Notes: generated by a model from the sequence alone, not told the origin. DNA of 64,000 bases from Actinernus sp. WN-2022 (GCA_030867875.1 JAOWCC010000577.1:145878344-145942343), one strand, 5' to 3'. Numbered from the stretch's first letter, positions 29,227-40,904 are shown. Numbers and translations are program-made.

Positions 29227-31575
29227 AAGCCTTCTTAGAGTGTTGTTTGTCCTCGTTAATACTGCACTTAAACTGTCGTCGTAACATTCCAATCCAGTTT
29301 TAATGATGCGTAAAGTTTCATTGCAATCATTTAAGTCGAATGACGAATCATCTAATCATAGAATAAGACAGTGCGTAATCATGTAAATAGTGTAAGTAAT
29401 AGATACAGAATGAGTGGCTGTGCTTTATAGGAGTTTGTAAATCCGATAAAGTACGAACACGATTTCTGTATCTGACGTATCCAACGTCTAGATGTAGAGT
29501 CATGTTTTCAGGTATTTTGGCGATACGACTGATTTTGGTAGAGAAAATCGAAGCAAAAGTTTATGTAAATCAGGACGAAATCAGTATCAGATTTACAGAT
29601 CACTTATCGCTCAGCGATTTACTGTGTTTTCACTTCATGAATTATTAATGAGTTTGATAAAAGCAAAATAAAACATACCATAAAAATAACCTGTCACCTG
29701 ATTTGACAGGGGTTTCAAAATCACGCGGATTTAATTTGAAGTAATGTTTCATATACACTTAAAATCCTCCGTCGAATCCGGTGACGAGTACATTTGTACA
29801 TGCTTAATATTTGTTTGTTTGTTTGTTGTTGGTTTTGTAATGCTTGCATTGTACATGTGCAAACTAAAAAATAGGGAAGGGTTTGGAATTCAGCAAGGAA
29901 GAGCTGGGAGTGTAGGATGAACAACAAAATTATTTTCAAATTTCATGCATTTGGAATTTTGAAGTTGAATGCTTGAAGGTTTTCCGCATTTATAGTTGCT
30001 TTCTTTGACTTAATTAAAAATATGTATGCGGTTGAAAAAGAGGAGTAATCTGGAATTTTGCACAGCAATCAAACGTCCATTGTTTATGAAAAGACAGAAT
30101 GTTAACAATTATGCGATTGCTCTTGTGGGAGTACGTGTTTATAACCTGGCGTGAAATGTTTAGTTCGGCGTTAAGTTTGCGTAACGGACATGCGCAGTGT
30201 GTGCAAAATCACGTCCCACATTGGTGAGACGGTCTGTTTCCATCAGGAGTTTTACCTTGAAATTTTTACCACCTATAGAGGAAGTCAGCCTTCCAATCTT
30301 CAGTATATTTAATGGTACCTAAATGAGCGTGCGATTTTTCCCTTTAGTGATGCTCCGTTTGAGAGTAAGGGCTACAATAATTTATAAACAGCCACAAAAA
30401 ACGCCTAAAGGCTGTAATAAACAACTATCTTCCCTCTGTTCACTTTTTGATGGCTTGTTTCATTTTAAACTCTCAATATTTCGCATTTTAACAGGAGAGG
30501 CTGCTCGCCTAGTTCTTCACTTGCTATGTAATTTGAATTTCGAGTTCGCCATGCGTTAAAAGCTTACCGGCCATTTATACCGGAATTTCTTCTTTAATCT
30601 ATATTACTGCCTATCTGTACTTATGCAGTGGTAACATTATTAATAGTTAACTATAATTATATATTATATTAATAGCTATAGTATGTCACCCAGCTAGATT
30701 AGCTGATAAGTTATTCTGGGCGACAATAGACCATAGACAATAGATTTCCCGCATTCGATCGAACAATGGCACCAACTCGACATTGGGGTAGACAAAAATA
30801 CAGTAAATGTATGAAAATATCTACCCCAACCTCGAGTTGGTGCCATTGTTCGTAGCCATTGGAGCGGAATGGGGGAAAGGTCTGTTGGCGTATATCTGTT
30901 TTGTAATGTTCATTTTTATAATTATTGCAATTTATAACCCAAGGTAATAAACTGCTGTCATTGTTGGTTGAGAGATCTCCCCCGGTTGCATACTGAACTG
31001 TTTAATAAAACATCAGCGTCGATCACTATTACAGACACTGATGTTAACGTTCAATGAATCATAGGGAGCATTTCAGCTCTCAGATTCCAAAGTCCTCGGA
31101 TTTTGAAGCGTAGACGAGTATTCGACGGTGGTTTCAAAGTACGTCACGTGGTACAAATGGAGGCCGGCCTCTGATTGGTAGTTGCTTTCATGAATAATTC
31201 ATGAGTAGTACAAATTCCCGTCGAATCCGGTGACTCGTATATGAAACATTACTTAGAAAATATAGACTTCAAAACATTAAGCAAATATAAACCCTTTACT
31301 ACCTTAAAATATACATTGTTTATGTTACTAATTTCATATTCCAACTGCTCGATTTACTTATTAGTTTTTACTAATCCATGACAAAATAATCACCACCCTG
31401 CAATTACGATAACGACATGTCAAACCGTTGAGCGTTTCATCCATTTTATTGAATTGTTATAGTTATTTCGGATCATCGTTCGATTAGGGTTATTATTTTG
31501 TTTTCCCAGCCGATTAATCCATCGGCTGTCCTTTTTTATGTAGAAAAGGGGGGTTCGGTCACGAGCCAGCCATAA
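29227..31575. repeat. Downstream block of receptor 2, shared with receptor 3
   Basis: It is collinear with 49085-51857 downstream of receptor 3. Segment 29580-30115 has no counterpart there (the sequence jumps at CAGGACGAAATC), and 50085-50848 has none here. Landmarks: TTTGTAAATCCGATAAAG at 29435, TACCGGCCATTTATACCGGA (30567 and 50045), CATCAGCGTCGATCACTATT and CGTCGAATCCGGTGA. It presumably includes the 3' untranslated region. No other gene is seen. Confidence 0.75.
30770..30850. repeat. Small foldback in the receptor 2 downstream block
   Basis: AATGGCACCAACTCGA and TCGAGTTGGTGCCATTGTTCG face each other around a short spacer. The counterpart at 50995-51085 has diverged on the left arm. Confidence 0.6.
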
Positions 31576-31579
31576 CCGG

Positions 31580-31785
31580 TGTCACGACGTTTTCACAAGT
31601 TGGGCTATCATTAGATTATTTTTCCCGCCAATGGGTGGGTTGCACCAATGGCGGAACAAAAGATGCCTCATTTGCTATAACAACATGGCTGCCGCCGCTA
31701 GTTTTATTCCCTTACGAATGATTGCAACCCAAGAATAGCGGGACACCGTTCAAAAGTTAACCTAACTTGTGAACACGCTGTGACA
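31580..31785. mobile_element. MITE family A, copy 2
   Basis: Ends TGTCACGACGTTTTCACAAG and CTTGTGAACACGCTGTGACA, as in 5372-5553. One copy of the 36-bp-array unit (AGTATGCGGGATGGACGCTC) follows at 31794. Confidence 0.72.
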
Positions 31786-31899
31786 GTCCTATAGTATGCG
31801 GGATGGACGCTCCTGGTTATGAGCTCCTGGTTCGGTCGCACGCCTCTCTTACCCCCTGCACCGCACCAGATATTTATCGCCAGGCAACTTATCTTTCAT

Positions 31900-32927
31900 T
31901 TAATTCCATTTGTAACTAGTGGGTGCGCGCAAGCGCAGAACACGAGTTATTAGGGTTAGTGCTCCGAGCTAATTTATTCATCGTTTTATGGTGCGTACTT
32001 CGTTTTTTTTCTGTGTACATCAGGGACTCTCCGTTGGCTGTCCGAATAGTCTTCCATTTTCCGAAGATGTATTGACGGAGTTTATGGCATGAGTCCAAGT
32101 TTTCGATTTATCGGAAAGACGCTTCGAAAGGATTTGGCCGTGTTGTTAAAGGTAATTATTATTCCGAAATGCCTTATAATTAATTTATCGCTACAACTAT
32201 ATTATTAAAAACAGACATTTGGTCGCGTGTCGTATTTACGAGAGAAGCCCGGAAATTTATACAAGCGCGTTTGGCTTAGCTAAGCAGAATTTAATGTCTT
32301 GAATGTGCTGTGTTGGCAGTTTTGGGAACGTTTTGGACGCAATAGAGATACTCGTCAGGGTGAATATAAGCTTAAAGTTCAGTTGAACGACGAGGAGATA
32401 TTAAGGGAGCGGTCATTAATTACTGGGGGGGGGGGGAGGGCCGGTAAAATATCTAAAACGAGGACCCAAAAATGTTGGCCCTCCCCAAAACATCAGCCCA
32501 AAAAATCTTGGCCCTCCCCAAAACATAAAAAAATAACGTCTTTTTTTTTAACAAAAGAGGAAAGCATTTCTTTTGTTTTACTCCTGAAAACCTCGTTATC
32601 AAGCAGAATGTTTGAGGTCTCGAACGTTGCCATTAGCAGCATCCAGCACGCGCTGATTGCTGGTTAAGGGACATTTCCAAGGTGGAGCTCAATGGTCGAT
32701 TGAAGTAGCCTAAAAATATTGTAAAAGTTTCATTGTTAAAACAGGCGCCCACAAATTTGTGACCCTCCCCAAAACGAAGCCCAAAAAATCTTAGCCCTCC
32801 CCCTAAATTTACCGGGCCTCCCCCCCCCCCCCCCCCCCGTGATAGAGAACCTTCAAGAATACCAGTGAGAAAAATAATAAGCCTCTTTGATCTTCCAGCC
32901 AGTTGACCTCCGGGTCATGCACTGTTT
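31900..32927. other. Gene-poor stretch with a G/C-run inverted repeat
   Basis: Between about 32424 and 32838 an inverted repeat pairs GGGGGGGGAGGGCCGGTAAA with TTTACCGGGCCTCCCCCCCC, with internal (C)CAAAAAATCTTGGCCCTCCCC repeats. It looks like a MITE with homopolymer ends. The frame 32299-32667 overlaps it and is not convincing as a gene. Confidence 0.45.
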
Positions 32928-33110
32928 ATTACTCGGGCTGCCTGTGGCAGCACCGAGTCTAAATCTGCAGGCCGTTATTTTTTTTCATGCAGCAAAAGTT
33001 CTGCGCATGCGTTAAATTTCAAGTTCACCACCAATCAGATTGCACTGTGCTGGTCACGTAACAATCACCAGGTTAATTTATTTACATAATTTAATACAGT
33101 AAAATCAAGA
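32928..33110. repeat. Repeat with CTCGGGCTGCCTGTGGCAG hairpin, copy 1
   Basis: It begins ATTACTCGGGCTGCCTGTGG and can form a short hairpin (CTCGG.CTGCC / GGCAG..CCGAG), followed by CTGCAGGCCGT and TTCTGCGCATGCGTT. A second copy starts at 44302, inside or replacing the outer part of the LTR element's 5' LTR. Confidence 0.6.
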
Positions 33111-33235
33111 TGGTGGACCGCGAGGAAATTTATCTCAAATTTGGTGTCCCATCTCTCAAATGTAAGCAGTTTAATGTTTTATTTAACTTCACTCGTGCGA
33201 AAGCCTTCCAACAGGCTCAGGATATTTCAACTGGC

Positions 33236-33960
33236 GCTCTTGTTTGAGGTATGTTTCGTAGGTTTTATGCCACATTTTATTTTACTCTCGGTCATAATAC
33301 ATACCAGCGCAAACACCGTGATCGGTAGGCCAACACTAAAATAATTTTGACGGCGTTTTTGGCTGGTTTAGCGATCTCGTACGATCTATCTGTGTACCGC
33401 GTTATACAGGTATACTGAATAGCTGATTTATAGCGAAATATAGCGATTTACTAGCAAATATACATACTGTGGTTGAGCAGTTATGGGTTACTATCCTCTA
33501 TCGAAGTCTGAAGACATCTGAACTCCTGAACTGTGAGAGCAACACTGTCGCTCGCCAGCACAGAATAATTTATGATGACCCAAGCAATATTCAACTCTCA
33601 GGTAAACAAACAAGAAACATCTCACGGCCGAGGTTTTGGTTCGAGAAATTAAAGGCTTCCAACAATTCCCTTTATAGTTCTTTAATATAATGAGCAGACT
33701 GAAGTTTTGGGAATGTGGGTAAAGCTTTTAATTAGAGATAACCAACAGGCATTTCAGTTAATAATCTTTAATCCAACAACTACCAAGATGGACTCGTAAT
33801 GGAAAGAACAGCAGATAAAGTTACATAGAGGCACACACATTGACATAGCTAGCTCCATCACAGGATGGACAGGATACAACTTATAATATGATACAAATAT
33901 AAACATACATTTGAGACAATCATCTATTAGTACTCGGAACCTGCAGTATAACAGAACAGC
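33236..33960. repeat. Duplicated block, copy 1
   Basis: It shares TTTTATGCCACATTTTATTT / TACTCTCGGTCATAATACAT, AGCGCAAACACCGTGATC, and the region around AACCAACAGGCATTTCAGTT with 45189-45755. No protein family is recognised. The blocks precede the ZMYM-like exon copies in both places. Confidence 0.72.
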
Positions 33961-34319
33961 AAACTAAATTGTAAACGTGTGTTACATGAATAAGTAGTGT
34001 TTAAATTAAAAGGTCAACATACGAGAAAAACAAAAATATTAAATTACATATATACTAGGGGAGCAGAGAATGAAAGTCACCGCGCTACCGGCCACTCCTA
34101 AAGACTGCTAAATTCAGCTAATAATTCTTCCCTTTGGTTAATATTACTAAGCGGATTTCAAATGAAAGTGTATTTCATCTTCAATCTCATGTGGCCCGAG
34201 TGAAAGCCAATATGGGCTCTTGTATTTGATAAAACGTTTGCAACTTACATTTGGCTAGCGTTAGATTCCCAAAAACTCAATTCTGCGCCGATGTGGAACG
34301 GATAAAAACTCCAACAAAT

Positions 34320-34625
34320 TACTTTGTGGTGATGACGTAACGATGACATCATCGGTCACGTGATTTTAAGTACATGCCCATATCTCCCTAATTTCTAATG
34401 CCAGCTGGCTCAAACCTAGACAGACATGGTAGTGGGTTGCTGTCAATCAGTTAGTGGCGATGACGTAACGATGACGTCATCGATTATGTGATTTTAAGTA
34501 CATGCCAATATCTCTTTCATTTCTAATGCCAGACAGTTCAAACTTGGACAGGTATGGTATTATTTTCCCACGATTCACTTTGTGATGATGACGTAACGAT
34601 GACGTCATTGGTCACGTGATTTTTA
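34320..34625 (+). promoter_or_regulatory. Three tandem copies of a CRE plus E-box module
   Basis: A 129-130 bp unit is repeated three times. Each copy carries GATGACGTAACGATGAC(G/A)TCAT followed by a CACGTGATTTT-type stretch (CACGTGATTTTAAG, TATGTGATTTTAAG, CACGTGATTTTTAG). TGACGTCA/TGACGTAA are CREB/ATF-type sites and CACGTG is an E-box. Regulatory activity is inference; the simplest alternative is an ordinary tandem repeat. Confidence 0.5.
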
Positions 34626-34639
34626 GTATATACCAAAAT

Positions 34640-34870
34640 AGCTCACTGACTATCAACGAATTGCCCACCGTTTCCTTTGCCATTAATATGATGTTACTTA
34701 GGATGGGTCCAAGTCTCCAAGATCTAAAAAAAAACGATTATTATATATGGGACACAACTTGTACAATAAAATTATTGCAAAAAAAATCACACTGTTTATC
34801 ATCCCACTGTTTATCGCGTACTAATGAGTATATTTATACAGTCGAATAAATAATTATGCAACAACAAATT
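34640..34870. repeat. Duplicated block before ZMYM-like exon, copy 1
   Basis: It shares ACCGTTTCCTTTGCC, TTAGGATGGGTCCAAGTCTC and CAACTTGTACAATAAAATTA with 52240-52510. Both copies run on into the minus-strand ZMYM-like exon. Confidence 0.72.
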
Positions 34871-34924
34871 AAACCACACCACCCGCAAAGAAACAACACA
34901 ATTTTGCATCTAGAATGTATTAAA

Positions 34925-35260
34925 CACAATATTTCGTTACATACCTCTTTCATTCTAGAATCCAACGCCGCTCTAATTTCAGCAAAACGAAAGTCTGCTT
35001 TTAAAAGAATATTGAGGTCTCCCTTCAATTCCCAAATCTTCTTTGACGCGACGACTCAAATCACATGCGAGGTAATAGAGCGTGGAAGGGGAAGTCGTCA
35101 CGTTCTTCTTTGCATACTTCTACAATGAATCTTGCAAGCCAAAAATTAAACTCTTCTGGGGTTGACGTTCCAAACTCGCCAATTTGAGGGTATCTTCCCA
35201 AGGAAATATCGACAGCTTTCCGCCATTTTGCATTTAGTTTCTTCAGCTGGTAGTTCGCAC
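34925..35260 (-). pseudogene. ZMYM/QRICH1-like (DUF3504-associated) exon fragment, copy 1
   Basis: On the minus strand, with one frameshift: RKAVDISLGRYPQIGEFGT, PEEFNFWLARFIVEV, then after the shift KGDLNILLKADFRFAEIRAA and LDSRMKE, ending at a strong donor GAG|GTATGT. The sequence (W/F)L..FIVEVRKEDR followed by a stretch ending F.E.R..LD.RMKE resembles the region before the tyrosine-recombinase-like fold in ZMYM2/QRICH1-type proteins, which are thought to derive from Crypton elements. Seen: three copies in this window. Inferred: the fragments of a multi-copy gene or element. The family call is from motif memory and not certain. Confidence 0.4.
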
Positions 35261-35575
35261 GCCAACACCTCTTGCATAATTATGTTGTCAAAGGATGTGC
35301 GATACCTCAGTAATACTTAACTGATCAAAGTATTTTAAAACCTGATAAAAGCAGGTCTTTATCAGTTTGTCTGCACTGAGTAGATTAGAGCTTATAGTTA
35401 CAAGTAACAATGATTGAAACACCAAAATAATCACTGACGTCATAGGTGGTGATGGATGAGCATGACGAGTTAATCAGTTTGTTATTGAACGTGCTTGATG
35501 AAGTGCTGGTATAAATGCCCCAGAAATAATATATAAACGGCCATATTATAAACATCTTATAAACCGAGCTCGATT
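35228..35575. promoter_or_regulatory. Shared upstream block, copy 2
   Basis: Same sequence as 26908-27290, including CACTGACGTCATAGGTGGTG and GAGTTAATCAGTTTGTTATT. No GPCR follows; a MITE lies next to it at 35577. It may be the remnant of a lost receptor block. Confidence 0.5.
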
Positions 35576-35576
35576 G

Positions 35577-35745
35577 GAATAGACTCGTACCAGTCGTTAT
35601 TTAGTAATCAAGAAAGAAAGAAAAGAAAAGAAAGTTGGCAGAGGGGACTTGGAACGAGTAAGATTACGAGGCGCGCGGGGCATTTTGGGAGGGAAGAAGG
35701 AAAAATAACGACTGGCAGATTTCGTACGATACAGCCGTGCAAAGT
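35577..35745. mobile_element. MITE with CCAGTCGTTATTT ends, copy 1
   Basis: Ends ACTCGTACCAGTCGTTATTT and AAAATAACGACTGGC. An inverted copy lies at 38765-38935, sharing GTTGGCAGAGGGGACTT and CGAGGCGCGCGGGG as reverse complements. Confidence 0.7.
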
Positions 35746-36305
35746 GACGCTACAACGGTGCAAATACTTTTTCACTCGATTCGTTTACAATTTGAGCATC
35801 TTTTGCCTACATCGATATCTTATTTATACTCACCATAAGTTTCAGCTTCGGTTTGACCTCAATATTATGTCTTAAAGTATATATTTTTGCGATAATTACA
35901 AGTAACTCATAAATGGCTTCCCTGTGAGCCAATGACAAACCAAAGCAAAACAAAAATCAATTTGCGTTTGGTTTTACTTTGGATTCTGATTGGTTGGTTT
36001 ACTTTCTCAGCCAATAAGAGAGCTCAGTAAACGCAAAACCAAAACACTTCCGACACTCAATTGAAATCCGCTCTAATTTGAGTAAACGATCATCGTTTAC
36101 GTATGGCATATCAGTATTTGATGTTTGTATTTATTTACCTTCCCTCACTCCTCAGCAGATCCGAGCTCGTCTTTGGTCAATGAAAGGCATAAAGTAATTA
36201 GGGAGATAATAATGGACCACAATGAAGCTGAAAAGCTGGATCTTGTTGCAGTCAAATGAATGTTGTATCTTGTGTGGAGGCAGGTATTTCATCAAGAAAC
36301 CTGAC
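35746..36305. other. Gene-free stretch
   Basis: No gene is recognised. It contains a motif pair TTTGGTTTTACTTTGG and CAGTAAACGCAAAACC of unclear meaning. Confidence 0.35.
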
Positions 36306-36332
36306 AATAATAATAATAATAATAATAATGGT

Positions 36333-36372
<40 letters not shown>

Positions 36373-37060
36373 GTCTTTATTAACAAATACTAGCAACAGA
36401 CGTGCGAGTTTATAAATATGCTAAAAATAGTTTTAAAGAGTATATAAATTCTAATAATTAAATATAATAATGATAATAATAATAATAAAGAGAAAAATGT
36501 ATAGTCTAAAGAACTGATTTAAAATGTTTAGAAATATTTTGCGTATCCACTACAGAAATGAACGTGATAAAGTTAAATAAAGTTAAAAGGCATCTATTAA
36601 TGTAAGTTCGTTTAAAGCGTTCAGTACGGACACGAGGTAAATTGAAATTATGGCCACGGTCGCGTAACTGTCTTGTTCTCTTTTGCGGAAGTAGATCATA
36701 AAGGGGGTGATTAGGATTTAGAATAATTTTCTTCCAAAGTTTAAAGTCCCTTTCTCTAATGATGTCAGTAATTGGTACATATTTTGTTGTATAGCCAAAT
36801 CTAATGGCTCTTCTACAAAATTTGTCGATACGACTTAGGTATTTATCCTCATAGGCGCAGGCCCATACCTCAATAGCGTACTTAAATAAAGACATAATTA
36901 AACTTTCAAATAAAGTAGTAAGTTCTTGTGAAGAATAGCCATAGAACTTACATACCCTTATAATATATAGGCGACAACTAGCTTTGTGTAGCAGGTTGTC
37001 TATATGTAAATCCCAATTACAAGGATCTTCATTAAAGGTAACGCCAAGTAATTTAAGCGA
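36306..37060 (-). mobile_element. LINE 3' part with (TTA)n tail
   Basis: The minus-strand frame 36895-36506 reads MSLFKYAIEVWACAYEDKYL, then RIDKFCRRAIRFGYTTKY and RERDFKLWKKI. Upstream in frame LLGVTFNEDPCNWDLHI is visible, the usual post-RT region of CR1/jockey-type proteins. The 3' end is an (AAT)n microsatellite (36306-36371). It is 5' truncated, and another LINE fragment abuts it at about 37062. Confidence 0.72.
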
Positions 37061-37061
37061 G

Positions 37062-37831
37062 ATTTTTCTCTCTATTTATTCAACAGTATATCAATTACAC
37101 TGGCTCTTCACCTGTTCATGAAACTAAGACTAAATATAATTAAGATACTAACTATTTTGAGATATATACAATGCAATAAATATATAAGCATGTCAATACA
37201 TAAGTCCCTAGGCTACTAGATATAAATATTAGCAACTTAATGACACTAAAAAACTATAATTAAATACAACACTGACTATAACCTATAATCTAATTACTAG
37301 GCTGGAAATAAAAATATATACAAGCAATAATAGCACGGGAAGCAGAGAAATATACATATTAATTGGGGCGGCAGCGCACTTTTAGAATGGCCTTGGTTTG
37401 TGTACAAAATTGCCTATAGCTTTCGCAGGATCTGGTAGCGGCTGGTAGAGAGTTAAACAGTTTGCAGACACTATCCTGGAAGGTGTTAGAATCTAATGGA
37501 ATAACTAAACTAGTTGAGGAGCATGAGCGAAGGACCCTGTCAAGCTGGACGTAATCAGGCCAGTTAGTGTATGGGATATAATGCCTTATGGGCAGCTTTT
37601 AATAGGTTCCAGTCTCTACGTTCCCTCATTGGGAGCCAGCCTATCTTGAGAATAGAGTCAACTTTGTTAATATAGTGACCGTTGACAAAACTAGCGGCAG
37701 AAAACTGAATACGCTTAAGTCTTTTAAGAAGGTATTCAGTAAGTGGATAGAAAACAATGTCACTAAAATCAAGTCGGGAAAGAACTAAGGTTTCAACTAA
37801 TTGTTTTCTAAGACCGTAGGTGGTAAAGTTC
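37062..37831 (-). mobile_element. LINE 3' fragment
   Basis: The frame 37860-37564 carries LVETLVLSRLDFSDIVFYPL, KRLKRIQFSAASFVNGHY and GWLPMRERRDWNLLKAAHKA, the C-terminal region of CR1/L2-type proteins. It is truncated at its 5' end by the foldback element inserted at 37832. Confidence 0.7.
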
Positions 37832-37835
37832 TTAA

Positions 37836-38556
37836 AGGGATACCCGAGTGAAAAACACATTGGGGCTCAAAAGAATCTTCAACATGTTCTTTGTTCAGAA
37901 AATGTATTAAAATTTGATCAAACGTTTTTAGTATTAAGAACGAGCACCTCAAAGTTGGCCCCGCGAAGACATGGGCGCCGCCATCTTTGTTTGCATTTAC
38001 GGAAGTGACGTCACTTCGTCCCACCAGCGTATCGCGGCTACTTGTCTTTGTATGATTTTCACACGCTCGGAATTAAAGTGGATATATTTTCATCGAGATT
38101 GCAGAGGAATTCTTACAGAAATTATGATGAAGACGACATTATGAGAAAAGTTAAGAAGACTGGGAGGAGGAAGAAAAGCATTGGGAAGGCGAGAAATTAT
38201 CAGACGAACAACAAGGTCTCGTAACTGCCATTTAATAACAGCAAAACAACATGGCTTAAAAGACTCGAGTGACTTCTGAATAAGTATAAGAACTACAATG
38301 TATGTGAGGTACAGTTAAGGCGTTTATCATCCTAAAAACACCTAATAAGTGAGAGAGTAGAACGCTGGTGGGACGAAGTGACGTCACTTCCGTAAATGCA
38401 AACAAAGATGGCGGCGCCCATGTCTTCGTGGGGCCAACTTTGAGGTGCTCGTTCTTAATACTAAAAACCTTTGATCAAATTTTAATACATTTTCTGAACA
38501 AAGAACATGTTGAAGATTCTTTTGAGCCCCAATGTGTTTTTCACTCGGGTATCCCT
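37836..38556. mobile_element. TTAA-flanked foldback, about 200-bp arms
   Basis: The ends AGGGATACCCGAGTG and CACTCGGGTATCCCT are flanked by TTAA (37832-37835 and 38557-38560). The arms pair over about 200 bases and contain a palindromic GAAGTGACGTCACTTC, with a CRE core in each arm. TTAA duplication and G-rich ends suggest Kolobok. The central 330 bases contain a short frame (38042-38224) rich in basic residues with no clear domain. Confidence 0.8.
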
Positions 38557-38764
38557 TTAAGTTTCCTTGAGATAGCTAAGGTGCCACTTCTAGTGTAGCC
38601 GACTTCGATCTTCTTGCAGACAAGTCGAAGAAAAAATTATCTCCAATATTGGGACCAGTATGTACGAGACAGTGAAAGTATCCACGAATAATAGGAAGCG
38701 ATTTCCCCCTCATTTATGCCTATTTATATGGCCCTGTGAACTTCGCGCTGACTGACTGCCGCCA

Positions 38765-38935
38765 CGGTTGCGTACGAAATCTGCTAGTCGTTATTTTTTC
38801 CTTCTTCCCATCCCAAAATACCCCGCGCGCCTCGTAATCTTACTCGTTCTAAGTCCCCTCTGCCAACTTCTTTTTCTTTTTTTTTCTTTCTTGATTATTA
38901 AATAACGACTGGGTACGAGTCAGAGCTTTTCCTGA
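38765..38935. mobile_element. MITE with CCAGTCGTTATTT ends, copy 2
   Basis: Reverse complement of 35577-35745: GCTAGTCGTTATTTTTTCC at one side and AATAACGACTGGGTACGAG at the other. Confidence 0.7.
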
Positions 38936-39258
38936 TTATTTTGCATTTTTGTCTTTAAAAAGCTAGTTTTTGGAGCATAAAATCACACTTCTATACTTTC
39001 TCTCGCCTCGTGTTCCATGCCGATTCGCACGCGGAGCAAACACGGCCAACTTCACAAGCGAATATGATTGACATTTTACAATCGTTATGGAGAGTTTCTC
39101 GTTCGACATTTACGAAAATATATAAAAAATCGTTTTGCGCTCGATATTGTGTCTATTTTACAAAAGAGAAAACATTTATCTTGTTTACATAGCCTGATGC
39201 AAACACTCGGGTTTACACAACAACTTGAGAATTCTCCCAAACTTCCAACAACAAACTA
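38936..39258. other. Gene-free stretch
   Basis: AT-rich, with short frames on the plus strand but nothing recognisable. It abuts the 3' LTR of the element starting at 39259. Confidence 0.35.
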
Positions 39259-39532
39259 TGTTACAGGTCCCCGTACTCGTATCGCGTAAGGGATTGCGTA
39301 GTTAAATTCTAGATCGTATTCACAAGACTCAGTTAACGTTTATTCCACATACGATTCTCTTTACATCTTTTTTACTCACTCCTCTCTGCTCTTTTGCCTT
39401 CTTTGATTACAGTTCAGTATTATTTGCATTACTAATAATTACATCAGTTATGTATTAATCCGCAGGCCGTAGGTCACGCTTGCATTATGTTTACAATACT
39501 AAGTGAGAAGTACTAAACCTTACGTCCTTACA
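39259..39532 (-). repeat. 3' LTR
   Basis: In element orientation it starts TGTAAGGACG and ends GGACCTGTAACA (TG...CA). The part 39259-39458 matches 44126-44305. A purine-rich tract (AAACAGGGGGAGAA, 39533-39548) lies directly before it, as required for plus-strand priming. Confidence 0.82.
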
Positions 39533-39752
39533 TTCTCCCCCTGTTTAAAAAATGTCGTCCCGACACGTAACAACTGTTACTTTTGCTGTATCGTTATTCG
39601 ATATAATTTGTTTTGCCTTTCGAGTCTATATTTCCTTTCCGTATCGCTTCTTCAGGATCCTGGTATTTTTGCTAGTTACATGACTTTTACGATATTAAAT
39701 CTGTTTGCTGCAGTTAAATCATCTTGTAACTGGGTCATTATCCTACTGATTG

Positions 39753-40147
39753 TCATGACGTGAGTTTGATTTGAAGCCTAGAGCTCCACGTGAAGTCCCG
39801 TGTTTTTTTTTTAGACTTAACTGTTTGATTACAAAGTCCATTTTGATACAAAGTTCTCATTGGACGGATTGAACCATCTGTAGCCGACCCATGCATGCTG
39901 GTTCTTCCCTTCAAGATGATATCGTGTTTGGTGGGGTTGTGGACACTGATGTCTATTATACATGACTTTCCTCTCTTTTTACCCACCAATAGTAACGCAA
40001 CGATTGCCTCCAGGCCACTCGGTAGTGCTTCTATTTCGTCCGGCTCAAAGAGAACTGGTGTCGCGCGTGCTAGTGGGCCTGTATTGATTCTGCAAGGTAC
40101 TTCAGCGGTTTATCCTTTTGGGATGATCCGGTCCCTTTTCTTTGTTT
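39753..40147 (-). pseudogene. Post-protease region of the LTR element
   Basis: The minus-strand frame has GKKRGKSCIIDISVHNPTKH, then DIILKGRTSM, a beta-rich stretch of the kind found between protease and reverse transcriptase in gypsy-like polyproteins. After this the reverse transcriptase should begin but the frame ends in unrelated sequence. Confidence 0.5.
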
Positions 40148-40556
40148 TTATTTTAGACATATAATTGGAATATAATTTTTTTGAATTAGATTGACAAGTG
40201 TAGTGACCTCTGTGTCTTTAAGGTGAATGAATGCTCCTTTAATTTCTTGAGTCCGAGCCGCGTTGTCCCCTCCCGACGTCACTATTTCTTCGATCACGTT
40301 ATATCCGATTATTGGATTGTCCAGTTCTTCATTTGTGACCAAAAAGGGAACTTTCAGTTCCGTAGCAGGTTATGAGAGTCGAAAATCCACTTCCACCCAT
40401 CCTTTGTATGGTATCGAAGTACCATTTGCTGCGCTTAGGTGTAACTGAGGCGTGTCTAGTAACTCTGCGCTGTCTCTGATTTCATTGCTAGTTCCTTGTA
40501 GCACCGACTCGGAGATAATTGAAACTTGGGCCCCGGTGTCCCATAGCGCTTCAACT
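40148..40556 (-). pseudogene. Retropepsin-like aspartic protease of the LTR element
   Basis: On the minus strand the reading KVEALWDTGAQVSIISESVL contains the catalytic DTG with the hydrophobic flanks typical of retropepsins; further on LHLSAANGTSIPYKGW and, after a frame break, LDNPIIGYNVIEEIV (the conserved (I/L)(L/I)G near the end). The domain would process the gag-pol precursor. A MITE lies about 7 codons upstream of the DTG. Confidence 0.68.
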
Positions 40557-40566
40557 TTCCTGTCAT

Positions 40567-40878
40567 TAAAGGAGCAGTGTCACGATTAGTATTCATGCCC
40601 AAAATTTTGAAAATGTGTCAGGCGGACAAGAAATCAAAAGACGTGACAGAAGTAGAAGTCCGTGAGTAATCCGCTTGCATCGGCGTATTTGCACGATATC
40701 TCGAGCCGAAATTGCTTTAAAACTATACTTCAGTATTATATGGTTAGGTTTGATGTTATATTTTTGTAAAGCAGCATTTTATTTATTTCAATCGAAAGGG
40801 AAATTTGCAGCGGCGCGTGACATAGCGTGATTTTTCCATTGTCTATAACAACCAATCAGAATCGTGACACTGCTCCTT
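40567..40878. mobile_element. TTAA-type MITE inserted in the protease region
   Basis: Inverted ends GGAGCAGTGTCACGATT and AATCGTGACACTGCTCC, flanked by TTAAA on both sides. No coding capacity. It interrupts the LTR element between the MYND-like region and the DTG box. Confidence 0.78.
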
Positions 40879-40904
40879 AAAGAAAACATTTCACAAGACA
40901 TCGT

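Noticed and set aside
32299..32667. 122-aa plus-strand frame
   Set aside because: It spans a homopolymer-ended inverted repeat and has repeated PSPKHQPKK-type stretches from repeat sequence; no domain.
37820..38598. Two near-identical proteins starting MGRSDVTSVNANKDGG on opposite strands
   Set aside because: They are the two arms of the TTAA-flanked foldback, not duplicated genes.
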